DNA of 64,000 nt. It comes from JBBRHQ01 sp963738305. Lineage in GTDB: Bacteria; Actinomycetota; Thermoleophilia; Solirubrobacterales; 70-9. The translations under genes and the position numbers were made by a program. Shown in pieces: positions 27,988 through 35,155 of this stretch (position 1 is its first letter; the number at the start of each line of letters is the position of its first letter). The notes under the pieces are model-generated. The model saw only the letters and a list, made by a program, of their open reading frames with translations. It was not told the origin of the DNA and did not search any database. The stretch covers positions 186,001 to 250,000 of the forward strand of contig CAVTVU010000001.1 in NCBI GenBank assembly GCA_963738305.1, given 5' to 3'.

Positions 27988-28620
27988 ATGCCGATCGCTT
28001 TCAAAGAATGGGCCGTCACGGTGCGTGCGCTCGCCGAGGGCGAGCAGCTCCTAACGCTCCGCAAGGGCGGCATCCGCGAGGAGAACAAGCACTTCGAGCT
28101 CGAGCACGAGCGCTTCTTCCTCTACCCGACCTTCGACCACCAGCGGAACGACCTCGTCCGCCCCTCGCACCATCCCGAGCTGCGGCGCGCGCTCGAGGAG
28201 GGCGTCTGGCCTGACGAGGAACCGCCCCCGAGGGCCCTGATCCAGGACGGCGGCATCGCCCAGCCCGACCGGGTCCGGATCCGGGCCTGGGCGGAGGTCA
28301 CCGACCACTTCACGGTGACCGACCGCCGCGTCGTGGACGGTCTCTCGCCCTTCTACGTCTGGACCCCCGACTACGCCGAGAAGCGGCTCAACTGGAAGCG
28401 CCGCCATCCTCTGCACGTGCTGCTGCTGCGGGTCCACCGCATTCCACGCCCGGTCACCGTCCGCGTCCGCGACGAGTACCACGGCTGCCGCTCCTGGGTC
28501 GAGATCGACCGCGACCTGCCCTTCGAGGGCACGCCGGTGATGGCCGACGCGGAGTTTGACCGGGCCCGCGAGGAGATCGAGGCGCTCTGCGCCGCCGAAG
28601 CCGAGCCGGCACTCGCCTGA
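27988..28620 (+). CDS. DUF1802 family protein
   Basis: A 210-residue cytosolic protein opening IAFKEWAVTVRALAEGEQLLTLRKGGIRE and containing FFLYPTFDHQ, LSPFYVWTPDYAEKRLNWKRRHPLHVLLLRV and the closing SWVEIDRDLP, which together identify DUF1802. No enzymatic role is established; the conserved charged residues resemble a nuclease or nucleotide-binding pocket, but that is speculation. The start ATG follows a candidate promoter. The DUF1152 gene follows at once and is probably cotranscribed. Confidence 0.85.
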   Translation: MPIAFKEWAVTVRALAEGEQLLTLRKGGIREENKHFELEHERFFLYPTFDHQRNDLVRPSHHPELRRALEEGVWPDEEPPPRALIQDGGIAQPDRVRIRAWAEVTDHFTVTDRRVVDGLSPFYVWTPDYAEKRLNWKRRHPLHVLLLRVHRIPRPVTVRVRDEYHGCRSWVEIDRDLPFEGTPVMADAEFDRAREEIEALCAAEAEPALA

Positions 28621-29587
28621 CCGGCTGAACGCGGCGCCCTCCCTCGAGCGGGTCCTCGCCAGCGCCTCGAAGGCGCTGGTCCTCGGCATGGGTGGGGGCG
28701 GCGATGTCGTGGGCGCCCTCGCCACCGCCCGGCTGTTTGAGTCCTTGGGGGCCGAGTTCGTACTCGGTGGGGTCGCCTGGGAGCGCTGGCCTGTGGACCC
28801 CCACCCGGGGCCGCGCCCGCTTGCCGAGATGGTCGGCGGCCGCCCGCTCGGCTCCGCGGCCGCGCTCGCTGGAGCGGATACCGCCACGCCCCTGGGAGGC
28901 CGCTTCGCCGAGTCGGGGATGGCCGAGTACCTGGGCTCCGAGACCGTGCTGGTGGACATCACCGGTGGCCCGCCGGCGATCGCCGCCGGCCTGCGGGAGG
29001 CAACAGGGATCCTCGGCTGCGACCTGATCGCCCTGGTCGACGTCGGCGGCGACGTCCTCGCCCACGGGAGCGAGCCGGGCCTCGCCAGCCCGCTCTGCGA
29101 CGCCGTGATGCTGGCAGCCGGGCTGGAGCTGGCGAGCGGTCTCCCGGTGATCTGCGGTGTCGCCGGCTCCGGCTGCGACGGAGAGCTGACCGCCGCCGAG
29201 GTCGACGTGCTGATCGCATCCATCGGCCGCGCCGGAGCGCTGCTCGGGAGCTGGGGGCTGACGCCGGCCCTCTGCGCGCAGATCGAGGCCGCCTGCCGAA
29301 TCGTTCCCACCGAGGCGAGCGCGCTGGGCGTCCGCTGCGCGCGGGGAGAGCGCGGAACGGTCGCGATCCGCAGCGGGCGGCGTACGGTCGAGCTGTCCCC
29401 GGCCGGGGCGCTCACGCATTACTTCGACCCGGTGGTCGCGGCCGGTGCCGGGGAGGTGCCGCTGGCCGGCGCGGTGCGGGGAGCCGGCTCTCTCTCCGAG
29501 GCACGCGACGCCCTCGGCGCCCTGGGCATTCGCACCGAGCTCGACATCGAAGAGGCCCGGGCGCGGGGCGAGCTGCCGCCCTACTAG
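28556..29587 (+). CDS. DUF1152 family protein
   Basis: A protein of about 320 residues opening KALVLGMGGGGDVVGALATA, a glycine-rich loop typical of DUF1152 and suggestive of nucleotide or sugar-nucleotide binding, followed by VDITGGPPAI, LIALVDVGGDVLAHG, CDAVMLAAG, CGVAGSGCDGEL and LTHYFDPV. No activity is known for the family. The frame is open from inside the DUF1802 gene; the true start probably lies around 28604-28690, since the first conserved residues begin near 28650. It likely shares a transcript with DUF1802. Confidence 0.8.
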   Translation: MTGPARRSRRSAPPKPSRHSPDRLNAAPSLERVLASASKALVLGMGGGGDVVGALATARLFESLGAEFVLGGVAWERWPVDPHPGPRPLAEMVGGRPLGSAAALAGADTATPLGGRFAESGMAEYLGSETVLVDITGGPPAIAAGLREATGILGCDLIALVDVGGDVLAHGSEPGLASPLCDAVMLAAGLELASGLPVICGVAGSGCDGELTAAEVDVLIASIGRAGALLGSWGLTPALCAQIEAACRIVPTEASALGVRCARGERGTVAIRSGRRTVELSPAGALTHYFDPVVAAGAGEVPLAGAVRGAGSLSEARDALGALGIRTELDIEEARARGELPPY

Positions 29588-29612
29588 ATCCGGCCCACTA
29601 GCCTGCTCCGAC

Positions 29613-30368
29613 GTGCCCTGGGTCGAGACCGAATCGCTCAGCTTCACGGCCCGCCACGACAGCGGCGACGCGGCCTACGCCGAGCGCACCCTGGACCGCC
29701 TCGAGGACCTGCGGCTCCGGCTCGAGGATCGGTTCGACGTCGTGCCGGGCCAGATCACCGTCGTCATCCACACCAACCCGGCCTGGCTCTCGATGGCACA
29801 CCCGTTCCTGCCCGCCGCCCGCTGGTCCTCAGCGCCGGCCGGCAGGCGCTACCTCGCCGGCTGGCCGATGGCTACCGAGCTGCACGTCCTCAACGACCCC
29901 CACATGGACCGCCGCGCCGCGGGCGAGGACTCGCGGGAGGCGCTGCGCGGGACGGCCGATCGCCTCTACGCGCAGCTCGTCGTCGCCGCCAACAACAACG
30001 CCCTGCCCCCGTCCTGGACGCCTCGCAGGTTCGTCCGGTACCTGCGCTGGGCCTGGCTGGTGGAGGGCGGCGCCCAGTACTTCGCCCGTCAGGTCGGCCT
30101 CTACCGCGCCGCCGTGATCCGCCGCCTGCGCGAGGGCTCGCGGCCCTCCTTTCCGCCCTCGCGGCGCGACGCCGTGATCCTCGGCGGAACGATCTTCGAC
30201 ATGCTCGAGGAGGAGCGCGGCAGCCGCGCCTGCGACCTGCTCGTCGCGCGCCTCCACCGCGAGGGACCGGTCGCCAACCTCGAAGCGGCCTTCGACGCCC
30301 GGATGCGCGAGATCGAGTCGGGCTGGCGCGACTACCTGCGCGAGATCGCCCGCCCGACCAGCGCCTGA
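29613..30368 (+). CDS. Putative peptidase MA-like protein
   Basis: A 251-residue soluble protein with no signal peptide. ITVVIHTNPAWLSMAHPFLP and, around residue 150, AWLVEGGAQYFARQ recall the peptidase_MA-like gluzincin fold, where an Glu-Gly-x-Ala helix carries zinc ligands. However I do not see a clear HExxH zinc motif before it, so it may be a degenerate member without activity. GTG start, 25 bases after the DUF1152 stop, so it may belong to the same operon. Confidence 0.55.
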   Translation: MPWVETESLSFTARHDSGDAAYAERTLDRLEDLRLRLEDRFDVVPGQITVVIHTNPAWLSMAHPFLPAARWSSAPAGRRYLAGWPMATELHVLNDPHMDRRAAGEDSREALRGTADRLYAQLVVAANNNALPPSWTPRRFVRYLRWAWLVEGGAQYFARQVGLYRAAVIRRLREGSRPSFPPSRRDAVILGGTIFDMLEEERGSRACDLLVARLHREGPVANLEAAFDARMREIESGWRDYLREIARPTSA

Positions 30369-30403
30369 GCGTCGGCGCCGCGTCGGACGAGCGGCACCTC
30401 AGC

Positions 30404-30452
30404 GCCGAACGCAACGTTAGGGCCCCAATGAGCACGGAACCTTGCGTTCGGC
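30404..30452 (+). terminator. Inverted repeat, likely terminator
   Basis: GCCGAACGCAA at the left pairs perfectly over 11 bases with TTGCGTTCGGC at the right across a 27-base loop. It follows the stop of the preceding gene by about 35 bases. No T run follows, so it may also be a protein-binding site. A shorter hairpin with the same GCCGAAC/GTTCGGC stem lies at 49819-49836. Confidence 0.4.
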
Positions 30453-30526
30453 TGGGATCCAAGGGACCTCCGGTGCTCCGCGGGACGTATCGGTGGCGTA
30501 GGGGAAGCCCCGAGGAAGGAGGATCG

Positions 30527-31513
30527 ATGAGCACCCGACTCCCGCTGATCACCGGCGCGGCACTCACCGTGCTGGCGCTGCTAATCCTCGCCGCCCCGGC
30601 AAGGGGGGACGGCGGCCCGATGGTCGGCATGGATGCCGGCTATACGGGAGTTACCAATCCGAGCAGCGATTCCCGCTACGTCGCGATGCTGACCGGTGGC
30701 GGGAGCACCGTCGCGAGGATCGCCAAGCGAGGCGGGCAGGTCGAGCGATACGTCCGTTTGCGTCAACCCCTCACCTTCCCCAGCATCGCCGTCGACATGG
30801 GCGCGGCCGGGCTCTCTGCGGATGGCAGCACGCTGGCGATGGCGCTCCCGAGCTACGGCTCCGGCAAGCACAGCGTCTTCGGCATCCTCGACGCCCGCAG
30901 CCTGAGGCTGCGGAAGGTGGTCAAGCTCCCCGGATACCTGACGCTCGACGGGATCTCCGCCGACGGCCGCGACCTCTATCTCGTCAAGTACGCGGGCAGG
31001 AACTTCTCGTACCACTACGAGCTGAGGTCCTTCGACCTGAGGAGCGGGCGGCTCGACCCGGAGCCGATCGTCGACCCTCGGAACCCCAGCGAGAAGATGA
31101 CCGGGACGGCCCTGACCAGGACGACCAGCCCCGACGGGATCTGGGACTACACCCTCTATGACGGCGACGAGGACTTCGTCCACGCGCTCAACACGGGGAC
31201 GGGCCACGCCTACTGCATCGACCTCGATGATCTGCCCCCGAAACTCAATCCGTCGCAGCTGCACCTTCACGTCAGCCCCGACGGCAACACCCTGACCGTC
31301 GCCGGCCGGCAGGAAGCGCTTGCCGAGGTCGACACCCACTCGCTCGAGGTCAGCGAGCCCGGAACCTCAGGGGGCGGTGGCATCCCGGGCGGGCTGGTCG
31401 CGACCTTCGCCGCCCTCCTCGCCCTGGCTGCCGCGCTCGGCATCCGGCGCCGGGCCCGCGGCCGCCGCGGAACGGGTCCCGTACCGCCCCCGACCGTCCC
31501 TGCCCCGGACTGA
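30527..31513 (+). CDS. Secreted beta-propeller-like protein with C-terminal membrane anchor
   Basis: A 328-residue protein with a signal peptide (LTVLALLILAAPARG) and a body of propeller-like repeats (DSRYVAMLTGGGS, GLSADGSTLAMAL, GISADGRDLYLV, TSPDGIWDYTL, HVSPDGNTLTVAG). A Gly-rich linker leads to one membrane helix (GLVATFAALLALAAALGI) and a basic cytoplasmic tail with prolines. It should be anchored with the propeller outside. An excellent ribosome binding site AAGGAGG lies 6 bases before the ATG. Function unknown; the ECF sigma gene 150 bases downstream and its own propeller partner may be related. Confidence 0.75.
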   Translation: MSTRLPLITGAALTVLALLILAAPARGDGGPMVGMDAGYTGVTNPSSDSRYVAMLTGGGSTVARIAKRGGQVERYVRLRQPLTFPSIAVDMGAAGLSADGSTLAMALPSYGSGKHSVFGILDARSLRLRKVVKLPGYLTLDGISADGRDLYLVKYAGRNFSYHYELRSFDLRSGRLDPEPIVDPRNPSEKMTGTALTRTTSPDGIWDYTLYDGDEDFVHALNTGTGHAYCIDLDDLPPKLNPSQLHLHVSPDGNTLTVAGRQEALAEVDTHSLEVSEPGTSGGGGIPGGLVATFAALLALAAALGIRRRARGRRGTGPVPPPTVPAPD

Positions 31514-31658
31514 ACGAATCGATCAGGCGCCTGCCCGGACCGACGCTTCGACCGGCGGCTGGGCCAATTCGATCCGGTGGGACCTCTGGAGCCGCGGTGC
31601 GCGTAATGATTGTGTGACCGGGGGTTGCTCAGCGCTGGCATACGAGGTCCCGGCTCCG

Positions 31659-32207
31659 ATGGGTTTCCGGCGGCCCCAGATCAACCGCGAAGAAGCGTCC
31701 GTTGTGCGGGAGGCGCAAAGCGGCTCCGAGGACGCGCTCGCAACCCTGTTCCGCCGGCACTGGCCGATGGCTCACCGCGCTGCCTATCTGGTGGTGCGGG
31801 ATCGGGCCGCGGCGGAGGACATCGCCCAGGAGGCCTTCCTCTCGGCGATCAGGGCCCTGGGGCGGTTCGACCGCCGCCGCCCCTTCGGTCCGTGGCTGCA
31901 CCAGATCGTCGTCAACCGTGCGATCGACTGGAGCCGGGCCAGGGCGTTGCGCCGCGAGGTGTCGGAGGGATCCGAGCCCGCCGCCGGACACTCGCCGCCA
32001 GTCGCCGATGCATCCCTCTCCGACGAGCTGGAAGATGCCCTCGCCGGGTTGACCCCCGAGAGCCGAGCGGTGGTCGTCCTGCGCTACCTGCTCGGCTACA
32101 CGCCGGGCGAGATCGCCCGCATGCTGGACCTTCCTCGGGGCACGGTCAATTCGCGCCTGCGCCGGGCCCTCGACCGGCTCGCGGCGGAGCTGGAGGAAAA
32201 CCTGTGA
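31659..32207 (+). CDS. ECF-type RNA polymerase sigma factor
   Basis: A 182-residue sigma factor with only regions 2 and 4. Region 2 reads LFRRHWPMAHRAAYLVVRDRAAAEDIAQEAFLSAIRAL and GPWLHQIVVNRAIDWSRAR; region 4 reads LEDALAGLTPESRAVVVLRYLLGYTPGEIARMLDLPRGTVNSRLRRALDRL. A GTG 15 codons earlier is another possible start. The next gene starts with GTG overlapping this stop, so the two are translationally coupled, a typical sigma/anti-sigma arrangement. No ECF-type promoter was recognisable upstream. Confidence 0.88.
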   Translation: MGFRRPQINREEASVVREAQSGSEDALATLFRRHWPMAHRAAYLVVRDRAAAEDIAQEAFLSAIRALGRFDRRRPFGPWLHQIVVNRAIDWSRARALRREVSEGSEPAAGHSPPVADASLSDELEDALAGLTPESRAVVVLRYLLGYTPGEIARMLDLPRGTVNSRLRRALDRLAAELEENL

Positions 32208-33394
32208 GGGAGGAACGCCTGCGCCGGGCGCTCCGCCGCGTCCCCGTTCCCGACCAGCAGGGGGCGGAGGAGCGCGCCTGGCGGATCGTCAGCGCCGCCT
32301 TCGCCGAGCGCGATCGCACCGCGCCGCGGGGCCGAACCCGACTGCGCCTGGCATGGATCGCGATCGCGATCGCCCTGCTCGCTCTGCTCATCAGCCCGGC
32401 GGGCGCCGCGGTGCGCCACTGGGTCGGCGACGCGGTGGACCTCGGGCAGGAGCCATCGAGTCCAGCGCTGAACTCCCTCCCCGCCCCCGGGCAGATCCTG
32501 GTCGAGTCCCCCAGGGGCCGTGGATCGTCCAGGAGGACGGGTCCAAGCGGCTGCTCGGGGACTACCGGGAGGCGACCTGGTCCCCACGCGGGCTCTTCGT
32601 TGGCGCCACGACCCGCCACGAGCTGCTGGCGCTCGATCCGCAGGGCGAGGTGCGCTGGTCGATCGCTCGCCGGGGGCCAGATCCGTGCCCCGGCCTGGAA
32701 CTCGCCGGACGGCGTCCGCATCGTCTACCTCGATGGCGATTCATTGCGGGTGGTTGCCGGCGACGGCACGGACGACCGGATGCTCCGCCGACGCGTGGCG
32801 AGGGTCGCGGCCGCCTGGCAACCGGGAACGGCGCACGTGCTGGCCTTCGCAGCTCCCGACGGCTCCGTTCACGCGATCGCCGTCGACACCGGCCGGCGGG
32901 TCCTCGACACGGGACCGAGCCGGCAAGTGCCGGTGGCCCTCGCCTGGTCGGCCGACGGCAGCAGGTTGATCGTCGCCCGCCGCTCGGGTGCCGAGGTGCT
33001 CGATCCGGCCCACGGCACGGCAATCGAGCAGTTCAACGCGCCACGGGGTACGCGGATCTCCGCCCTCGCCGCCTCCCCGGTGGGCCATGACCTCGCGCTG
33101 ATCCTTCGATTCGGCGGCAGGACCCCGCGGAGCACCTTGGTCCTGGTTGGGAATGGCGGGAAGGCGCGCAGGCTGTTCCCCGTCGCCCCGGGGGTCTTCA
33201 GCGGGCTCGCCTTCTCGCCGGACGGCAGATGGCTACTGCTGGCGTGGCAAAGCGCCGATCAGTGGGTCTTCCTCCACCGGGGAGGACGGCAGCGGATCGT
33301 CGCCGTCTCCAATATCTCCCGCCAGTTCTCCCCCGGTGGGACCGGCCCGGCCGAGTTCCCCCGCATCGCCGGCTGGTGCTGCTCGGGCCCATAG
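32204..33394 (+). CDS. Membrane-anchored beta-propeller protein, likely anti-sigma partner (compensated frameshift)
   Basis: An N-terminal cytosolic segment of about 45 residues, one membrane helix (LAWIAIAIALLALLISPAG) and an extracellular propeller (SPDGVRIVYLDGDSLRVV, WSADGSRLIVARRSG, FSPDGRWLLLAW). The frame loses one base near 32516 and gains one near 32673; the piece between reads WIVQEDGSKRLLGDYREATWSPRGLF in the other frame, which continues the propeller. Translated as written, about 52 residues would be nonsense. The gene is coupled to the ECF sigma factor. The short cytosolic part could bind the sigma factor, though no zinc anti-sigma motif is visible. Confidence 0.7.
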   Translation: MREERLRRALRRVPVPDQQGAEERAWRIVSAAFAERDRTAPRGRTRLRLAWIAIAIALLALLISPAGAAVRHWVGDAVDLGQEPSSPALNSLPAPGQILVESPRGRGSSRRTGPSGCSGTTGRRPGPHAGSSLAPRPATSCWRSIRRARCAGRSLAGGQIRAPAWNSPDGVRIVYLDGDSLRVVAGDGTDDRMLRRRVARVAAAWQPGTAHVLAFAAPDGSVHAIAVDTGRRVLDTGPSRQVPVALAWSADGSRLIVARRSGAEVLDPAHGTAIEQFNAPRGTRISALAASPVGHDLALILRFGGRTPRSTLVLVGNGGKARRLFPVAPGVFSGLAFSPDGRWLLLAWQSADQWVFLHRGGRQRIVAVSNISRQFSPGGTGPAEFPRIAGWCCSGP

Positions 33395-33421
33395 CCGCCG
33401 GCCGGCGGTGCCTCGCTGGAC

Positions 33422-33447
33422 CTACTATACTTTCTGAAGTATTGTAG
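33422..33447 (+). promoter_or_regulatory. 26-bp palindromic operator upstream of the moeZ-cysO locus
   Basis: Left arm CTACTATACTT and right arm AAGTATTGTAG match at 10 of 11 positions around a TCTG centre. TATACT inside the left arm is a near-consensus -10 box, so a protein bound here would block transcription. It lies 42 bases before the start codon, and a related palindrome precedes cysM at 43833-43858. Confidence 0.65.
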
Positions 33448-33488
33448 GCTTTAGTCGAATCCCGACCAGGATTTAGGAGATTAGGCCG

Positions 33489-34667
33489 ATGGCAACCAGC
33501 GCCGAGCTCGAGCTCGAACAGGTCAAGGAGAAGATCGAGGAAGTCGCGCCCTTCGAGGCCAGCCGCGAGCTCGGCTCCGGGGATCCGGTCCTGATCGACG
33601 TCCGCGAGCCGCACGAGCACGAGGAGGCTCACCTCGACGGCGACGTGCTGATCCCGCAGGGCGAGCTGGCGGCGCGTATCGACGAGGTCGCCCCCGACGC
33701 CGACCAACGGGTGCTCCTCTACTGCCGCTCCGGCAACCGCTCGGCCCGCGCCGCGCTCGATCTCGCCTCCGAGCTGGGCTACGAGAACATCGCCTCGATC
33801 TCGGGCGGGATCCTCGAATGGCAGGAGCAGGGCCTGCCGGTCGTGGAAGCCGAGGGCCTTGATCGCGAGCAGCGGATGCGCTACTCGCGGCACACGCTGC
33901 TGCCCGAGGTCGGCGTCGAGGGCCAGGTGAAGATGCTGAACTCGAAGGTGCTGCTGATCGGCGCCGGCGGCCTCGGCTCGCCGACCGCGCTCTACCTGGC
34001 GGCGGCCGGGATCGGAACGCTGGGGATCATCGACGACGACGTGGTTGACGAGTCCAACCTGCAGCGCCAGGTGATTCACACCACCGAGCGGGTCGGGATG
34101 CCGAAGACCGAATCGGCCCGGATCCAGATCGAGGCGCTCAACCCCGACGTGAAGGTGGTCGAGTACCGCGAGCGGATCAGCGCCGAGAACGTCCTCGACG
34201 TGATCGGCGACTACGACGTGATCGTCGACGGGGTAGACAACTTCCCCACCCGCTACCTGCTCAACGACGCCTCGGTGCGGCTGCGCAAACCGGTGGTCTC
34301 CGCCTCGATCCTCGCCTTCGACGGGCAGATCTCGACCTTCGTCCCCTTCGAGGGACCCTGCTACCGCTGCCTCTACCCCACCCCGCCCCCGCCCGAGCTG
34401 GCACCGAGCTGCGGCGCCGCCGGCGTGCTCGGCGTGATGGCCGGGATCATGGGCCTGCTCCAGGCCAACGAGGTGATCAAGCTGACCGCCGGGATCGGCG
34501 AGCCCCTGATCGGCCGCCTGCTCCTCTTTGAGTCGCTGGGCACCCGCTTCACCGAGCTGAAGGTGCGGCGCGACCCCGACTGCCCGATCTGCGGGGAGAA
34601 CGCTCCCGACATCCCCGAGTCGGAGATGGGCAAATTCCCCGACTACGAGCTGTTCTGCGCCGCTTGA
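33489..34667 (+). CDS. moeZ: Rhodanese-ThiF fusion, sulfur-carrier activating enzyme (MoeZ-like)
   Basis: A 392-residue protein. Residues about 20-118 are a rhodanese domain with active-site Cys79 in LLYCRSGNRS. Residues about 125-380 are an E1-like ThiF/MoeB domain with the ATP loop GAGGLGSP (about 158-165), zinc cysteines C291/C294 and C365/C368, and SCGAAGV. Such enzymes adenylate the Gly-Gly end of a ubiquitin-like carrier and load sulfur on it as a thiocarboxylate. Domain order is the reverse of MoeZ/MOCS3, where rhodanese is C-terminal. The next gene, 40 bases on, encodes the carrier CysO. TTAGGAGA supplies the ribosome binding site, and a strong palindrome lies 42 bases upstream. Confidence 0.88.
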   Translation: MATSAELELEQVKEKIEEVAPFEASRELGSGDPVLIDVREPHEHEEAHLDGDVLIPQGELAARIDEVAPDADQRVLLYCRSGNRSARAALDLASELGYENIASISGGILEWQEQGLPVVEAEGLDREQRMRYSRHTLLPEVGVEGQVKMLNSKVLLIGAGGLGSPTALYLAAAGIGTLGIIDDDVVDESNLQRQVIHTTERVGMPKTESARIQIEALNPDVKVVEYRERISAENVLDVIGDYDVIVDGVDNFPTRYLLNDASVRLRKPVVSASILAFDGQISTFVPFEGPCYRCLYPTPPPPELAPSCGAAGVLGVMAGIMGLLQANEVIKLTAGIGEPLIGRLLLFESLGTRFTELKVRRDPDCPICGENAPDIPESEMGKFPDYELFCAA

Positions 34668-34707
34668 TGCGGTCGCGGGCACGCCCATCTCAATAGAGTC
34701 CGCCCAG

Positions 34708-34998
34708 ATGTCGACGATCAGGATCCCACCGGTCCTGCGCCCCCATGCCGGCGGCGCCTCGGAGGTCAGCGCCGACGCCTCCACGGTGGGCGAGGCCTTG
34801 CGGGCGCTGACCGCCGCGCATCCCGACACCGAGGAGCAGCTGTTCGGGGCCGACGGCGATCTCAATCGCTACGTCAACGTCTACCTGAACGACGAAGACG
34901 TCCGGGTGCTCGACGGTCTCGAGACCCCGGTCGCCGAGAACGACACGATCGTCATCCTGCCCGCAATGGCGGGTGGGTGTTTGCCGGCGCGGTGTTAG
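34708..34998 (+). CDS. cysO: Sulfur-carrier protein CysO with an extra C-terminal tail
   Basis: A 96-residue ubiquitin-like beta-grasp protein. IRIPPVLRPHAGG, NVYLNDEDVRVLDGL and VILPAMAGG line up closely with M. tuberculosis CysO (IPTILRPHTGG, NIYVNDEDVRF, TILPAVAGG, from memory). The functional Gly-Gly, which must be the C-terminus to carry the thiocarboxylate, is here followed by CLPARC and a stop. The codons of that tail and the TAG stop lie in the double-hairpin repeat starting at 34983. A peptidase such as the JAMM enzyme Mec at 44907-45306 would have to remove it, or the true stop was lost by a base error just after GGTGGG. Confidence 0.88.
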   Translation: MSTIRIPPVLRPHAGGASEVSADASTVGEALRALTAAHPDTEEQLFGADGDLNRYVNVYLNDEDVRVLDGLETPVAENDTIVILPAMAGGCLPARC

Positions 34999-35032
34999 CG
35001 CCGGCACATGCATGTAGGGCCGCGAAGCGGCC
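34983..35032 (+). repeat. Double-hairpin repeat, copy 2 (overlaps cysO end)
   Basis: Stem 1 is GCCGGCGC/GCGCCGGC around GGTGTTA; next comes the palindrome ACATGCATGT; stem 2 is GGCCGC/GCGGCC around GAA. Compared with copies 3-5 (GGCGGC/GCCGCC) stem 2 differs by two exchanges that keep pairing. The TTAG of the first loop forms the cysO stop codon. Confidence 0.8.
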
Positions 35033-35042
35033 GCTCCCTTGA

Positions 35043-35082
35043 TTGGACGGACCTGGTTGCCATAGCAACCGAATACGTCCAA
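35043..35082. repeat. Nested hairpin
   Basis: TTGGACG and CGTCCAA form an outer 7-bp stem, and GGTTGC/GCAACC an inner 6-bp stem with CATA loop; five bases separate the stems on each side. It follows repeat copy 2 directly and lies between the convergent cysO and regulator genes, so it may act as a bidirectional terminator, although there is no T run. Confidence 0.5.
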
Positions 35083-35155
35083 CGAATCCGATCGCCGACG
35101 TCGCTCTACCTGCAGGACGTGCCGCAGCTCACCGAATTGCCGGCGCGGCCGACCC

